Positions 48,064-61,550 are shown, counted from the first letter of the stretch. The stretch: 64,000 nucleotides of DNA from Batillaria attramentaria (GCA_018292915.2 JACVVK020000458.1:202001-266000), one strand, 5' to 3'. The notes: generated by a model not told the origin, from the sequence alone. Translations and numbers: made by a program.

Positions 48064-50865
48064 TCATTCTGCGACTGTCACACCTGACTGCAATTTTTCT
48101 CGCTTTCTCTGCTGTGCGACCGCAGGCGAGGAGTCACACTTCACTTGTTCCTGTTCCAACTGTTTAGCGTACGCTTCACGTATGTACTTGAAAGCCTGGG
48201 CTGTTGCATACGGAGTTTGTGTGATGGGGTCAAAGTATTTAGCAGGCAGACGCGTTACCGGGCATGTCAGTCTTTGCGGCTGTTTTCTTTTTCTCTGGGG
48301 AAACACATCCTGGAAAATCTTGTCGTCGGTGAAGGTAATAAACGTGCGCGAGCAGAGTTCCGTGGGAGTAGAGTGAGGCGAAGGCTGGTGGTCTCGAGTT
48401 TGCTGGGCATCTCTGGGGGAAAAAAAAGAAGAAAAAAAAGTTGATGCAACACTGTATTGTGCTGTATATTTCTACTGTCCTATTACCATGGTAAGGAAAA
48501 TTCGGATTGCTCCCCCTGGGAAAAGCATGTTGCCATAATGAAGCACACCAGCCCCATTAACCCCCCTCCCCAGACTGTGATTGTTTTTTCCATTCCGCAT
48601 CCGCTCCCATATGGAATGGGATCTTTACCATGCACACTTGGTGTTGTGCACTGTGTACAGGAAGGCGTGACAGGCACCGTAAACCATCTGCATGTGAATC
48701 TGACTCAAATTTGGTATGACAAAAGTCCCAAATTCCATCCCACTGTGGATTCTATCCAGGCAGCTCTGGACCCAAAGCCAGCTTCCCCGTTACATCTCGT
48801 ACACGTCATTCAACACTGGGCCATGCATAGGGTAGCATCCATGAGAAATATGTCAACAGCTGTGCTCATGCAAAAAACCAGACATGTTAATGCAACTCAG
48901 TAACATCGCCTTGATGTTGACTCCATCTCTAGCACTTGTGTACAATGGAAGGGGATTCCCCATTCTTCTGGTCTTCTCCCCACCATCCAGATGCTTTCAG
49001 TTTGGGTCACGATCCCCAAGAATCCGACAACAGGAACAAACTGGTCTTTTTCAAGTAAGAAAACTCTACCTAGTACACATGCTGATGGACAAGATCTGGA
49101 ATTTGTCATGCTTCCGTGTTGGAGAGAAGATGACTACTGACGACTGTTAGGCATGGGCTGGTTGGTCCCTGCTGAACTTATACGTGTACAGTATGGATTG
49201 CATTGCCTGTGGAGTCGAGACTCAAACAGGTGCAGATATCAAATAATAAAACCAAAATTTGTGCTGACTTTTCTCCACAAGTGTTTTTAATTTAAAATCA
49301 GTCCAAGAAAGAGAAGGAAGAAGTTTGACTTCAGCGTCCCATTGCCGGAACTTCACATTATACATCTGTATAGCGCTGGCTGTTACTAGATTGTCTCCCT
49401 TCACCTGCAAGATTCTTGTTTACCATCCTGAAATGAGCATGTAATGTACGTCGAACAGGGCCAAAATGTGAAAGTCGAGGTTAATTTAACCCACGGCTAT
49501 GGGCCTAACCCAAACTAGCACAAAAGAAACCAAAACACAAAATTATATAAAAAAAGAGGCGAAGAAAGGAAGAAAAAAAATCCTTCTATAACGGCTTGGG
49601 CGTCTTGCTGGAATGGACCCGCTTCCTGATTGAAAACAAAAAAACACAAAAAATTTCAACCTCGACTAGTTTAGTTCGAGGTTAGACTATAACCCGGAGC
49701 TGAACTCCCTAACCCCGACTTTTACATGCGGGCCCAGGCTAGTTCCACCTCTGTGATGCCAACTTATGTTTTGAAACAGCTCTGTTTGCGAATGCCCCTG
49801 TATGCTCTTAATACTCTATCGATGATTAATACATAACTTTTTCACGACCATGCACCCAGCGTTTGTGTACAGCTCTTAAATATCGCTGCCAACCACACAC
49901 CTAGACCCCGGGCGCCGATGTGTGAGAATGCCGTTACCAAGCACCCATAACCCCTGTTATCTCCTCACTCACTGGTGCCGCTATGCCCAATTTTTCCAAT
50001 CGAAAATTTTTTTTTCCACAAAAGTGCTTATAATTATCTTTCAAACCATACCAAACACGATAACGAAACATCTGAGAAAAAGACCTCTTTCCAAAAAATA
50101 AAAAAATTGCTAAAATCGCCTGGTTGGCAAGTGTTGTGCACGCACACAGGGCCTGGGGCAAGGAGGAATTCCACAGGGCGCCGTCAAGGTCGGTACTAAG
50201 TTAATGCGACACAATGTGTGATTTACACTTCAAACATTCAAATTGTATGTCTGTTGTTACAGTACTGGAGTGCTCAGTGTGGTCACCGCGTCATCACTGC
50301 CTAGATTTGCCACAAGAAACCAATTAAATGGAAGCTGTAACACACAAGCCAAATGACAGGCATGCCTACCCCTGCAATCAACACGTCCAGACACAAAACT
50401 TGAAAATCACTGAGTTGGCTCGCCTGCATAAAACTACATCTTGCACAAATATATTCCGCACAGGTTAGTCATATGACTTGCTTTTGTCTAAATGAGATTT
50501 AAGGCAACCAAGTTTGGCACTCAAAATCATTGGTGCTTAATCGCAGCAATTTTGCTGAAAAGGCCTGGTCTGGATTACGTCCCTTAGCACTCTGCTACGC
50601 AGTAATGCCACCTCACTCATCACATCCAAGAGAGATACCGAGGTCGATTTCTGTGTCAGAGATTGAAACGTGTGGGTATGTTTGTTTTTTTTGGGGGATG
50701 CATGGCAAATATCCATATTTCCAGGACAGATATGTTTTATGGGACAAAATTAATACAGCTACTCCGAAGTGGCAGGCATGCCTGAAATCATGAAAATGAA
50801 AAATTCCAGCAAGTCCGGAAGAATACAGCTCTCTAGAGAGTGTGTGTTTGTGAGTGTTTAAGACT

Positions 50866-50897
<32 letters not shown>

Positions 50898-53138
50898 CCG
50901 TACACAAGACTTTCATTTGTGTGTGTGTGAAGTTTTAAGTTTTTCATAGGTGTGCATGATTGAGGCTTCCGTTAGTGCAAGTTTTAACTCTTGTTATTAT
51001 TATGTCTAATTATTATTTTTCTGGTGGCCTATAATTTCCCTTCTGGGATTAATAATGTTATGTAATCTGAAACTGAATTTTAATCTTAAGTAACTACACA
51101 TAGCCCTTCTCTTACCCTTCCTCATCTACGTTGATTTCTGCATCAAGACACGCGTCCTCGGTGATGAGGGGCATGGTGACAGAGTGGTAGCGCACGACGG
51201 GGCCACGATACACCTGCTTCTGGACTCGAGCTCTCTTCTTTTCCAGCTCCAACTTCTGGTACGTCTCTGTCAATTTGATAATGACGGCTGATCAGCATGG
51301 CACAATGTAAGACTGAGAGATGTGTTTTGACTCTGGGTTAAGTAAGTGGAAGTACATTGTACACAAAGACCTGCCTGTGTTTGGGACCATCATTTTAAGC
51401 TTCACATCAGTCTACATGGTGTCACAAGGATTGAGGACAGAGAAGCATGCTACATTTTTGCTAACAACAAATATGTATAAAAATTTACATGCACAGTAAC
51501 CCCCCCCCCCCCCCAAAAAAAAAAAAAATAAAAAATAAAAAAATAAATAAAAAAATAAAATAAAATAAATAAATAAAAATAAAAAAACAACAACAATAAA
51601 CACACAAACAAAACAACAGACTGAAAAAAAAAAACCACCACCACCACCAACAGACAGGTAAAATGCAAGCTTCTGAAAGACAAGCCCTTCCACATTTAGT
51701 CCTGACCCTGTAGAGCAGATCTCTCTCACTTTACCAAATTCTTCAAGTTGGACCCCCCCCCCCCCCAAAAAAACAACAACAACAAAACAGAAAAAGAAAA
51801 AACACTGAAGTTTTAAACACACAGACACACAAGCAGCTAATAACAACAGCAACAACAACAAAAAAACAATAATGCACATGCTACCCAAACTTCAACCTCT
51901 TTGGATTAAATGTGTTTCAGTTGTAAATGACCATATTATTCACTCAAACCAGAACCTCCCACAGATTCCAGTCCGCAAGCAATTTCTCACCAAGACTTTT
52001 GAGATTGATCTGTTCGGTAATTTTGGCCTCTGCCAACAGCTCCTCCTGTGTCAGACGACGGACGTCCTCGACCTTCACGTTTTTCTTCAGCGCGATGTCC
52101 TTCAGGATTCTCGCCGTTTCCTCCCTTCGCTTCTGGCGCGACTGTGTTTCCTTGGACTTCTGAGCTGTCGACCTCCGCAACGACTTTCGTTCTGAAAAAA
52201 ACGAAACATTAATTTTATTCTCTGTAGAACTGCATAGACCGGTTCCCAAGTATTCATCCAAGCTGATGGCTCTTACTAAATTTTGTATTACCTTGAAATC
52301 TAGGTACATGCACTCCGACAGTTTCCCAACAGAAAAGAAATGTAGGTGGGGTTGGTGTTCGGGAGTTTAACGTCCTTTTCCACCATGTATGGCTGATATC
52401 AAAGACGGGGTGATGAGAAAAAGGCCAGCACAAATATCTGGCCCACACCGGGATTTGAACTCACGACCCAAGCTTTGAAAGTCCAACGCTCTACCATTCG
52501 GCAACCCCGGCTCCCCCAGAAGATATGTAAATGAAACAGCGGACATAACATGTGAAAGGTTGGGTACTATACAAGTAATAAAGAATAATGATCAATGAAA
52601 TTTCTCTAGAAACAGTGTTACTGTTAGCAGCAGCAAGAACATTTAAAGTCACAGTAGTGCAATGCATGTACTGTAGCCAAAAAATCCTATTATCTCCCCT
52701 GTCACGACACTAAATACTACAAGCTTGGGCAAAGACTTTGTGCAAGGGAGATATCTGGCCCAACAACAAAAACTCTAGGAAACTGTAAAATTCACTACAA
52801 CTGTGCAAATTTCAATGCACCAGGCATGAGTTGCCCAAAAAGAGGAAAGCAGTATGTGTTCAAACAAAAAAAACAAAAAACAAGAGGAAACAGTGGAGAT
52901 GTCAAGTGTACCTAAAAAAACGACGGGGGCGGGAAAGGGGTGGGGGTACGGGTAGAGGAACAGGTTGTCCAGCATTGCCAACGATTTCCCGCTCCCTTGT
53001 GAAATGACAGAAAAACAACCGAGGCAGCGGAATTCTGCCTAAAGGTGGAAAACTGTCATACCTGAGCACAACTAACAATCTTCATGCGTTTCAGGTGTGT
53101 AGACAAATAGCTGCCACAGAGGGACTCTGTGTGTGCGC

Positions 53139-53177
<39 letters not shown>

Positions 53178-53737
53178 TATGTCTAAACTGGAGGAAAAAA
53201 ATCAGTTTCAAATTTAATTGTCAATATTAGTCCCAGGTTGGCTTTGATTCTTTGTACTGTGCTATTCAGAAAATCAGGTATTGCCCAAAAACGGGCAGTT
53301 TTTAGACATTTCTGCTGCACATGACATTCTACCTCAAATGTGTAGGTAAGACCTGGGATCAAAGACTGTATTGCTTTTTCTTATGCATGATGATGAGGCT
53401 GATGGTGTGATGTTGTATGTGGTAGGGCCGCATTTCGCACAGTTTCCTATTATTTTATGACAGAAATGTAACCCCGTCTAAAATATCTGTGCTATCCAGA
53501 CCCAGGAACTACTTATATTCATCGACACCATGAGACGTGTCATAACAAGGGAAGCAGCTCGAAAGTTGCACCCACGGAGTTGCATCCACGGATTTCAGAT
53601 CTCTGTCCTTAGTCCATAGCGTTTAGGACAGGGGTGTTCAGGAGTGGGTTGCCACATCCCTAAGCTGTCAGACTGAGAGCAACTGGTATGATTTTAAGCA
53701 CTTCAGAGGAGGAAACACACTTTTTCTTTCTTTTTTT

Positions 53738-53768
<31 letters not shown>

Positions 53769-54824
53769 GGATTTCTAGCCAAAGGTGGAGATACGCCACG
53801 AAGCGGAAATTTTTATGCTCTCTATCTTTCATTTTGGGTCTTTCCTACTCATCATACTATCACAGTTAACCAAGAACTTGCAACACGAATTCCCCTCCAC
53901 TACCTGGTGACTGATAAATCTGGACGGCCGGTATTTCCTGCTTCTTCTTCTCTCGCTTCTTCACTTCTGTTTTCTTCTTTTCTGCCGGGCCTTCTTTCTT
54001 TGGTTCCTGCACAAAGAAAAACATGTTAAATGTTTGATTTATAACTCCTACTGTATGTGTACTTAACTGATAAAAATCAAAAGCACTGGTCAAGCAGTTT
54101 CAGTTTTGTCAGGAAGTTCTGAACCCAAAACTCCACACACACTGCACCAGCTTGTGCACCATACGTGCCTGTAAAACCTTACACGTAGAAAGTATTATAA
54201 TAATAATAGATAAAAAAAATGAAAGAAAAATGATGGCAAAATTCTCAGCAATGGTGAACGTCTAAACCAGAAAAAAAATGTTCAAATTAGTCTGACATGA
54301 TAATAATAATAATAATAATAACACTTATAGGATGCATATCCCTGGAACCAAGCTTTAAGCACCTCACAATCTTAGGACAGAAAAAAAAAAAAAAAAATAA
54401 AACATGAAACAACGCATTATCTCAACTTACGCTGGATGAACAACAGCAAATAAAGTAAAAAAAATAAAAAATAAAAAAGAGCACAGATAAGAGCAGAAAA
54501 CATAGGTGAAATAAAAAGGACCAGCAGAGACAAAGCATAAGTGAATTAAAACAAAAGAAACGATAAAAACGATCACATATGAAATAAAAGCAGTGGTGAG
54601 CAGGGTTCAGCCTGGCAAAAAATGATCATGGGGCATTTGGCCCCTACCTCCCAATTTCAATGGGCCCCATCTGTCAGTGGCAAAAAATTACAGCTGATTT
54701 AAAATAAAAAGATGCACACAATGACAGTGGTTAATAATTCGTTTGTAACTTTTCAAAACAAATAATAAATGCTTTTGAAAAGAAGAAATTGGAAAATATG
54801 ATGTCAGCCGTGTATGCAGTTGTT

Positions 54825-54867
<43 letters not shown>

Positions 54868-56137
54868 GAGGGAGACAGGCAGATATTTTTCTAGGGTATC
54901 AAGCAAGATCAGTCTATAAATAAATATAAACTAACTCACCAGGAACAAGTTTCAATTTCTTTTTTGGAGGCATGATTGCCCAGAAACTCCAAAAGTTTGC
55001 CCAAAACCTCTGAAATTACTCTGCAAAGTCCGCCAGAGAATTCCCAGAAAGCAAATCGAAATCAACAAGCTAGCGAAAGTAAGTGTTTGATGATTAGACA
55101 GAAGCAAGCGTGATTGACCAATCAGAGGCAGCCATACGAAAACAATGCGACGCTCCTCTCTCCGCCGTGTGTTTTTGCAGTAGGCCCAAAGACTTTGGAA
55201 TCAAGATCTTTGGTAGGCCTATACCAAGCTCCACGGAAAAATGTTACCACGGTGGCGCACGGGTACCGTAAAGCGTTGCGGCTTGTAACACTCATTAGAG
55301 AGAGCAGTTGCGGGATTTTCAAGGACAATGCGCTAATGCCGCAGGGCGCAGGGGTAAACCGAACCCTGGGTGAGAACTAAAAATGAAAGCATAGACAGGA
55401 CATACTGCAGGAAATAACAAAAATGAAGAAACAGAACACTCCAAAAGAACAACAAAAACAAAACTTCTTGTTTACTTTGTACGCCTTCGTCACCACACGC
55501 TTCTTCCTTTTGGGCTCGTCATCATCATCCGCATCACTCTGAACTTCATCATTTTCATCGATGCTGAAATCAGAGTCCGTTGACTCCGAATCTGATACCT
55601 CGGATGCATAATCATTGTCTTCGGCTTCCTGGAAAATACACACAGCAACGCATAAATCAGATAAGTCCATGTTTGTGGGTGGGGGATGGAAATTACAGAT
55701 GCTGAACTTGGACTTTGAGTCGAATCATCGCTAGTCATCTCTACTCACTCAACTATTCTGTCACGTTGTTTGCAGCATTCAGGCATAGGCACTGTTCCTA
55801 CCACTATCTGGTTTTACATACTAAACATGGAAACTCCTGGTTTGGAGCAGTTGCGCTTGTGCACGTGTCTTAGTGGTGTGATGCTAGACATTACTAAACC
55901 TGCTTAGAACAATCTTTGTAGTTGGGCCATTAAAACTAGTCGAGGGCACTTGTAAACTTTATCAGTCACTGTTACTCAGCAACTGAAAGTGACTGTATAA
56001 ACTGCAACAATAAAATCGCATCTCACCTCTTCAAACCCGCCGTATGTTGTCTTGTAAAAATCGTCCTCATCCTCTGCCTCCAACAGCTGTGTCATGCGGC
56101 CGCCAGCGTTGTCTCTCCGAGAGCGTTCAGCTGCCAT
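48064..56137 (-). CDS. VPS72: VPS72/YL1, chromatin-remodelling subunit and H2A.Z chaperone (six exons, 355 aa)
   Basis: Exons (minus strand): 56027-56137, 55476-55628, 53904-54006, 51991-52191, 51116-51266 and 48064-48412. All have GT/AG borders and consistent phases, giving 356 codons with stop; vertebrate VPS72 is about the same length. Exon 1 has LLEAEDEDDFYKTTYGGFEE, the conserved YL1 N-terminus. Exon 2 is acidic and ends KRKKRVVTKAYK. Exon 4 has RLTQEELLAEAKITEQINLK. Exon 5 has YRGPVVRYHSVTMPL. Exon 6 carries CSRTFITFTDD and the YL1_C domain, CPVTRLPAKYFDPIT then TPYATAQAFKYIREAY. VPS72 belongs to SRCAP and TIP60/p400 complexes in the nucleus and binds H2A.Z-H2B. There are no breaks. Introns hold a MITE (49.4 kb), SINEs and low-complexity tracts. 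Confidence 0.95.
49440..49736. mobile_element. GGGCCCG MITE family, copy in VPS72 intron 5
   Basis: The left end CAGGGCCAAAATGTGAAAG is diverged. The right end CGACTTTTACATGCGGGCCC is intact. The interior matches 21463-21718 closely (GGAATGGACCCGCTTCCTGA). Confidence 0.82.
49868..49985 (-). repeat. Dispersed repeat shared with 22683-22800
   Basis: Inverse of the 22.7-kb block: CACACACCTAGACCCC and TGTTATCTCC. Confidence 0.6.
51500..51870. repeat. C-run/A-rich low-complexity region in VPS72 intron 4
   Basis: C runs at about 51500 and 51752 followed by AAAT/AAAC-rich sequence. The long minus-strand ORF here is composed of low-complexity residues and is not a gene. Confidence 0.8.
52342..52517 (-). 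repeat. tRNA-derived SINE, family I
   Basis: GTTCGGGAGTTTAACGTCC to the inverse head GCTCTACCATTCGGCAACCC. In VPS72 intron 3. Confidence 0.87.
53385..53600 (-). repeat. SINE family II, worn fragment
   Basis: Weak match: TGATGATGAGGCTGATGGTG, GACGTGTCATAACAAGGGAA and GAAAGTTGCACCCACGG. Confidence 0.55.
54300..54400. repeat. (AAT)n tract with GCGCC-less retroposon tail
   Basis: (AAT)n at 54300-54320 followed by ACACTTATAGGATGCATAT and AAGCACCTCACAATC. Resembles tails at 22857 and 41210. Confidence 0.5.
54828..54866. repeat. (GT)n microsatellite
   Basis: GT tract in VPS72 intron 2. Confidence 0.95.
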
Positions 56138-56270
56138 GATTGTTTGTGTTTCCTGGACTAGAGCGGGTGTCCACACTACAATCTGAACTCTGGTGCCTCT
56201 GCTGAAATGCAGGCAAGTGCAACACAATATTATCATTTGCCTAGCTGGATCTGTAACAGAAGTTACTGCT
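56138..56270 (-). promoter_or_regulatory. 5' flank of VPS72
   Basis: Immediately upstream of the start codon. No TATA box seen; a family II SINE fragment begins at 56277, which limits how much native promoter remains uninterrupted. Confidence 0.35.
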
Positions 56271-56276
56271 ACACTT

Positions 56277-56430
56277 TTTTTTTTCTGCCCCAACTCTTTT
56301 GCTAGTTCCAGTGGTGTTCCTCCCAGGTGTGGGTGGATTCCACAGAGGGCTCGGAAGAAGGGGCAATTTTTATTATGCATGATGATGGAGATGAGGATGA
56401 TGGTGAGATAATGCTATGGAAGTCCGACTG
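56277..56430 (-). repeat. SINE family II, 3' fragment
   Basis: TTCTGCCCCAACTCTTTTGC, AGTGGTGTTCCTCCCAGG and GATGATGGAGATGAGGATGA. Confidence 0.82.
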
Positions 56431-56439
56431 CTACACTTC

Positions 56440-58180
56440 TATAGCCTCCATGGGTGTGTGAGACTGACAAGAGTTTTCTCTGCTCTTTTCTCCCGGAATG
56501 TTTCTGTGTTACATGTTACTTGTATTTATTTCCTGCTGGCTCATTGACTGATTGAGACGCATTCACTTTACTTACGTTTTGACTACTCTAGAGTGTTGTA
56601 CTTCATGGCAGTTAACCAATACTTTATTATAGTTGAGGTAACCCTGTCGGCGTTGATACATTATCTAGACTTGGTGTTTGTTTAAGCAGGGACTTACATC
56701 TATGTAAGTCCCTGGTTTAAGCCAGTTTTAGTTCATTCATTGTTTGGTTTCGCCCTTTTTTCGTTAAAAGGGAGGAGATGCTGGGGGATCCGCGGTTGCA
56801 TAGAGTATATATGTGAATAGCTGATGACTTAAGTTAGTTAAGAAATAGTTTAATACCTTTATGTACATAGATAGATCTATCTACTCAGTATTTATTTCAA
56901 CCGATGTTCCAGTGAAGGCCGAACAGAATTCCTCGAGTTCCCAGGAAGGAACATGCACTTTCACTACAAAGAAAATGTGCAGTAATATTCACAACTGCTC
57001 TTTGTGCCTACCTTTTAGAAACAAATACACGTGCCGTCACAAAATGTACATGTAGCGTTCTAAGTGTATTTAAAGGAAGAATTTATTTTCAGACAAACCG
57101 CGTACCTGTCCTACATCAGAACGGAAGTGGTGCTATTAGTGGTTTCACCGCATTCAAGAGCAACCTATCAAGTTGCCTCCCTTCCTCAGAGCTCTTTTTA
57201 CATATTTGCGTATCTCGGCCATAAACGACTTGCGACGAGCTGCAGCGACACAGGTCGTTGGCGACACTAGACCTGCTTGACGCCACACATGACCGTATTC
57301 AAACTGACTGTAGAGCGCAAAGTGACCTGACAGAATAGCAAAGACAGCCAGATGCAATTAGTACTGGCCTGCAATAGACTTATTTGCGATCCTGGAATAC
57401 TGTATCTCAGTCATGGCAGTCAGTCTTCACTGAACTGAGGCAACTCGTTGAAGCCTACATGATACGTTTTGGAATTCTCTACCTGCAAATCTGAGGAATG
57501 CGCCCACACCGTCTGTTTTCAAGAGCAACCTTAAAACGTTCCATGTTTGCAAAGCCTTCTATTAATCAAAGTTTCCTCAGACTCAGCCGCGAGAACTTTT
57601 TCTTTGTTGCTTGCGTGGTGTGAGGAACTGTCAGTACTTTCTTCTTCATCGTCTTCTTCTTATTGTACAACTGTATATGCTGCTTTGGTTAACTTGTGAA
57701 CTCTTTTATTCGCGAATTAGTGGAAATAAATTGGTTACGTGAAACTCTCGACACTACGATACTTTTATATACCTGGACATGATCCTTCATACTTCAGCCT
57801 CAGAAGCAACGTGTTTCATTCATGATTAGGCATTTTTCAAATACCGATCTGTACAGTCATAGTATTGTAGGTAATGTATTGTTGCTATCAAATAAAAGCC
57901 GTCTCCAAGTGCCTATTTTAACTGTTTGGACTGGGGATATTAGCTTTGAAGTTTTAAAAAAAAAGTAGTTTAAAAAAAAGCGAAAAATAAATTAGGTATA
58001 CTGCTCACAATAAGAAGGGGATATTGACATTAAAACCTTCGCAAAAATGGAACAATTCATCGTAAAGGAAATCATGCCCATTTATGTCTGAATCAACATT
58101 TCCGGTTTAGTCACGTGACTGCAGTCTTACCAGCCGAAGTTTGAAACTGACTAGGAAGGGCGTGGAGCAGTCCATTTTCT
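56440..58180. other. Unassigned intergenic sequence
   Basis: About 1.7 kb with only short ORFs and no recognised repeat. Confidence 0.45.
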
Positions 58181-58187
58181 CAACATG

Positions 58188-58440
58188 TCAAAGGTAATCT
58201 AGTACCGCCAGTGTAGGTCCTTCATTTGCTGCAAGACATGCAGTGCAACGTTGCCGCACACTGCGAATCAGCCTTCTGATTCTGTCCTTGGGAATTCTTG
58301 TCCACTCCTGCTGAATTGCGCCGGCCGGTCCGATCAACACTTGACTTGAAGGGTCTGAAAAGGGATAGGCGTCCTTGGACACGTCTGCCGAGAACGTCCC
58401 ATCAAATGCTCAACAGGAGAAACAGTGTAAAGAAGACATG
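58188..58440 (-). pseudogene. Mariner/Tc1 transposase C-terminal remnant
   Basis: The minus-strand frame 58188-58382 encodes EWTRIPKDRIRRLIRSVRQR, the usual C-terminus of Tc1/mariner transposases (W..IP...I..L..SM.RR...). The preceding bases resemble the P.EHL.. box. No catalytic part remains. Confidence 0.7.
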
Positions 58441-58454
58441 ATTTGCACGCTTTT

Positions 58455-58575
58455 GGGGGAGAGAGAGAGAGAGAGAGAGTTTCGGGCTTTAAGCCGCGCA
58501 AGCACCAAAGACTAATTCGCGGCTAAGTGTGCCTGCACTACTGACGTGAAAAAAAAAAAGTAACGCTGGACAGAG
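58455..58575 (+). repeat. (GA)n tract plus family IV repeat
   Basis: GA tract, TTTCGGGCTTTAAGCCGCGC, ACTAATTCGCGGCTAAGTG and AAGTAACGCTGGACAG. Confidence 0.75.
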
Positions 58576-58582
58576 AGAGAGG

Positions 58583-58705
58583 GTGGGGTGGACTGGGTGT
58601 TTGGGAGTATAATGTCCTTTTTCACCACGTAAACGTGCTATCAAAGTCGGGGCAAGGAGAAAATGGTCAGCACAAACTCATGATGATCCGAACACCGAGA
58701 GTCCA
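58583..58705 (-). repeat. tRNA-derived SINE, family I, partial
   Basis: GGGTGTTTGGGAGTATAATG, CACCACGTAAACGTGCTATC and ATGGTCAGCACAAAC. The head is lost. Confidence 0.7.
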
Positions 58706-59975
58706 TTAGTGTCGCTGATCGTAAGCAGCTGGATTTTCAGCACCCCACACAAGCAGCGAGCGTTGTTATTGTGCAATGAGTGTGGTAGCCACAGATATCT
58801 GAGTCTGGATCAATACGTCGCCGAAGCCACTACTGGTTGGGGGGGGGGGGGGAGGGGGCTGAGTGGCGTCGCTTAGTCGCGATATTGTAACACGACACGT
58901 CCCTAGCAGGTCGGCACTTGCGCAAGGTTTGTTGTTCAGTGGCGTTGCTTAGTCACGATTTTGTAACACGACACGTCCCCAGCAGGTCGGCATTTGCGTG
59001 AGGTTTGTTGTTCAGTGGTGTTTGCTGGGCTGCTCAGTTACCCTCATTCCTGTTCCAGGGGCCGCGCTTCTCTAGTTACCCATGGAGATCAAGCAGGATC
59101 ATCCCCAGCCGGATGCATACGCCGCATTGCACTGAGATATCCATTACACTGGCGCACACAAGCCATCCCCAACTCTTTCAAAGGAGCCATACGTGTTTTG
59201 TAGACCGTGAAGAAGCTAAACAATGGTGTGTCCTGTGGATCCTTTACTGTCGGAGAGTGTAACAGGGGCCTTCGTTGTATGACACCAGCCGAGAACGGGC
59301 AACAAAGACCATCGCGTGGTGTCCACCGGGTTAAGCTAGCTGTAGCTGGCAGACTCAATGCCTTTGGCTTAGTCTAATCACACGACCTTGTAGTGCAGTC
59401 ATAAATTTGAAGTAAAATATTTGCCTGATGGTGCGCAGTGCACCTGCATGCTGATTTAGAAACACCGACTACTAAAAGCGAGAAATAGTAATGTCACTTT
59501 GACTTTCTTGTCAGTCTCATACACAAAATATTTTTACCTGACGTTACCTATCAATAGAGCCCTGACCGAAAGCCCGTGGGGCACATCACATTTGTACATC
59601 GTTTGCTTTTGAATAAGTACAAAGAGATCCTACACAGCAGTTTTGTTTATTTTTTAATCAAGTTGCCATCAATTCTGTAAAGATCGTTTTAAATATATAA
59701 CTAATGGAAACATATGTTGGAAGAAAAATCACGAATGTGCGAATCAGTTTGGACTGAGAACATACGGGAATGTACCAGATCGGGAGCATGAGTGTAGCAT
59801 GAGTGTATAGCTATGACTCATGTTGTACTAGTAATATAACACGACCCTACACTCAACAGGGAACGTTCTCGACCGTAAACATCGAGCGGATACTGAATAC
59901 AAAGTGGCTGGTGCTCGAGTGTCAAATTCCCCATTGTCCGCGTCAGTCCTCGTGATTATCACTGAGGTGCGCTTA

Positions 59976-60010
<35 letters not shown>

Positions 60011-60520
60011 GCTATGCATGTGGGAGTGGGATTTCCAGTCCGGCTGACGTAATTCAGATTGAGGCGCAGTCCAAGCACGATCGACGCCTTGTAACTGATC
60101 TCCCTCCCAACTGTGCAGCCTAGGAAACCAGTACACAACACACATTCTGAATCAATATTGCTTGTCACTGCCTAGCAAACTGTTTTGGATTACATTGACC
60201 CGTTGACAAGTCACCCAATGAGGCTTCTGTCTCTCCAGTATTAACTGGGTCCACAAATCTGTTTAAAAGCCGTTGGTAAACAATCCGGCCTTCGACTGAC
60301 TTCGACTGACTGTTTGCATAAGAGTGAAAGATTTTGCCAAGGTTTCGCTCTCAATATCAGGATAATTAACTGTCAACACGGTAAACGGTCCTTTTGAATT
60401 CTGCGGGCCTGCGAACGCTTCCTGCAACGGTCCTTTGGTGGATGAGCGCATGGCCTGTGGTGAACTTTTTGTTTTTTAAATATGAATTGTAATACAACAC
60501 CAGCACATTGCACCACGTAC
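58706..60520. other. Unassigned intergenic sequence with a short direct repeat
   Basis: GGCGT.GCTTAGTC.CGAT.TTGTAACACGACACGTCCC occurs twice (about 58865 and 58942). A (GT)n tract lies at 59979-60010. No gene recognised. Confidence 0.45.
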
Positions 60521-60523
60521 ACG

Positions 60524-60700
60524 GGCAGCCGGGGCGGCCGAATGGTAGAGCGTTGGACTTCTAATGCTCGGGTCGTGAGTTCAATCCCGGCTGGGGCCAA
60601 ATACTTGCGCTGGCTTTTTCATCGTTGCCCCGTCTTTGATATCACCCTATGTGGGGGAAAAGGACGTTAGACCCCCAACACCCACCCACCCACCCGCACC
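60524..60700 (+). repeat. tRNA-derived SINE, family I
   Basis: GCCGGGGCGGCCGAATGGTA, CTTCTAATGCTCGGGTCGTG, TTTGATATCACCCTATGTGG, and a (CCCA)n tail. Confidence 0.9.
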
Positions 60701-60984
60701 ACGCACACACCTATTTACTAGGTATCGTGATTTACATCCGAACTTCTTCACAAGTTCAGTGGGCCGTACAGAAACTAAGCGTTCTTTTGAAAGGAGCTAC
60801 ACATAAAATTATGTATATTCAATGGACCATATAGAAACTACGCGTTCTTTTGAAAATGAAAGAGAGCTCTTTGCATCCTGCACTGTCGCCCCGCCTAACT
60901 TACTCTGCACCCCTTGGCTTTACTTGACATCCAGTGTTAGCGTGATCACGCAACCACCTTAAATACAGCCACACTGAAGGATGT

Positions 60985-61550
60985 CGATTCTTTTCGTTAC
61001 TTGGTTATTGATTTCATGAGAAATGGAAATTTTGGAAAATGTAAAAATCTCTGTAAAACAAAGCTTCCAAAGCAATGTTCTCTCTGCTAAACACGGCAAG
61101 GAGACAAGATCTACCTATCAGTGTACTTCTCGACCTATTCGAAAAGATGGTTGTACCAGTGCTGCTCTATAGATGTGAAATTTGGGGGTATAAAATCTTG
61201 GTTCTTATTGAAAAGTTACAGCTGAAGTTTCTTATGTATGTTTTCCGCTTCCATCACAATACAATATCTGCTAAATTAAAGGTGAAACGGGAAAGTTTCC
61301 ATCGGAGATAAGTATTAAGGTTAGAATGGTAAGATTCTGGGCTAGCAATGTCAGCTCCACCGCTGATACTTTCTCCAAGAAAATGTACTCTTTATTGTAC
61401 ACATAACCGTTCTATCTTGCATTCTGACTGGCTTGATAGAATCAGAATTGTCACGTTGACACTGGATACGACTGTGTCAGTCGTTGATAAGTGTGTAGAC
61501 TCTCTCTGTCGTAAGCAGTGTGAAGGATAGTTTTCAGCAGACTGTGAAGT
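60985..61550 (+). pseudogene. LINE ORF2 C-terminal remnant
   Basis: A frame reads SVLLDLFEKMVVPVLLYRCE, then IWGY and IEKLQLKFLMYVFRF, the region after the RT core in many LINEs. Stops and shifts on both sides. 5'- and probably 3'-truncated. Confidence 0.75.

Noticed and set aside
48457..49150. ORFs of 148 and 88 codons in VPS72 intron 5
   Set aside because: No recognisable domain, no splice support, and composition typical of non-coding sequence.
51412..51888. 158-codon minus-strand ORF
   Set aside because: Composed of F/V/L/G runs from poly-C, AAAT and AAC repeats inside a VPS72 intron; low complexity, not a gene.
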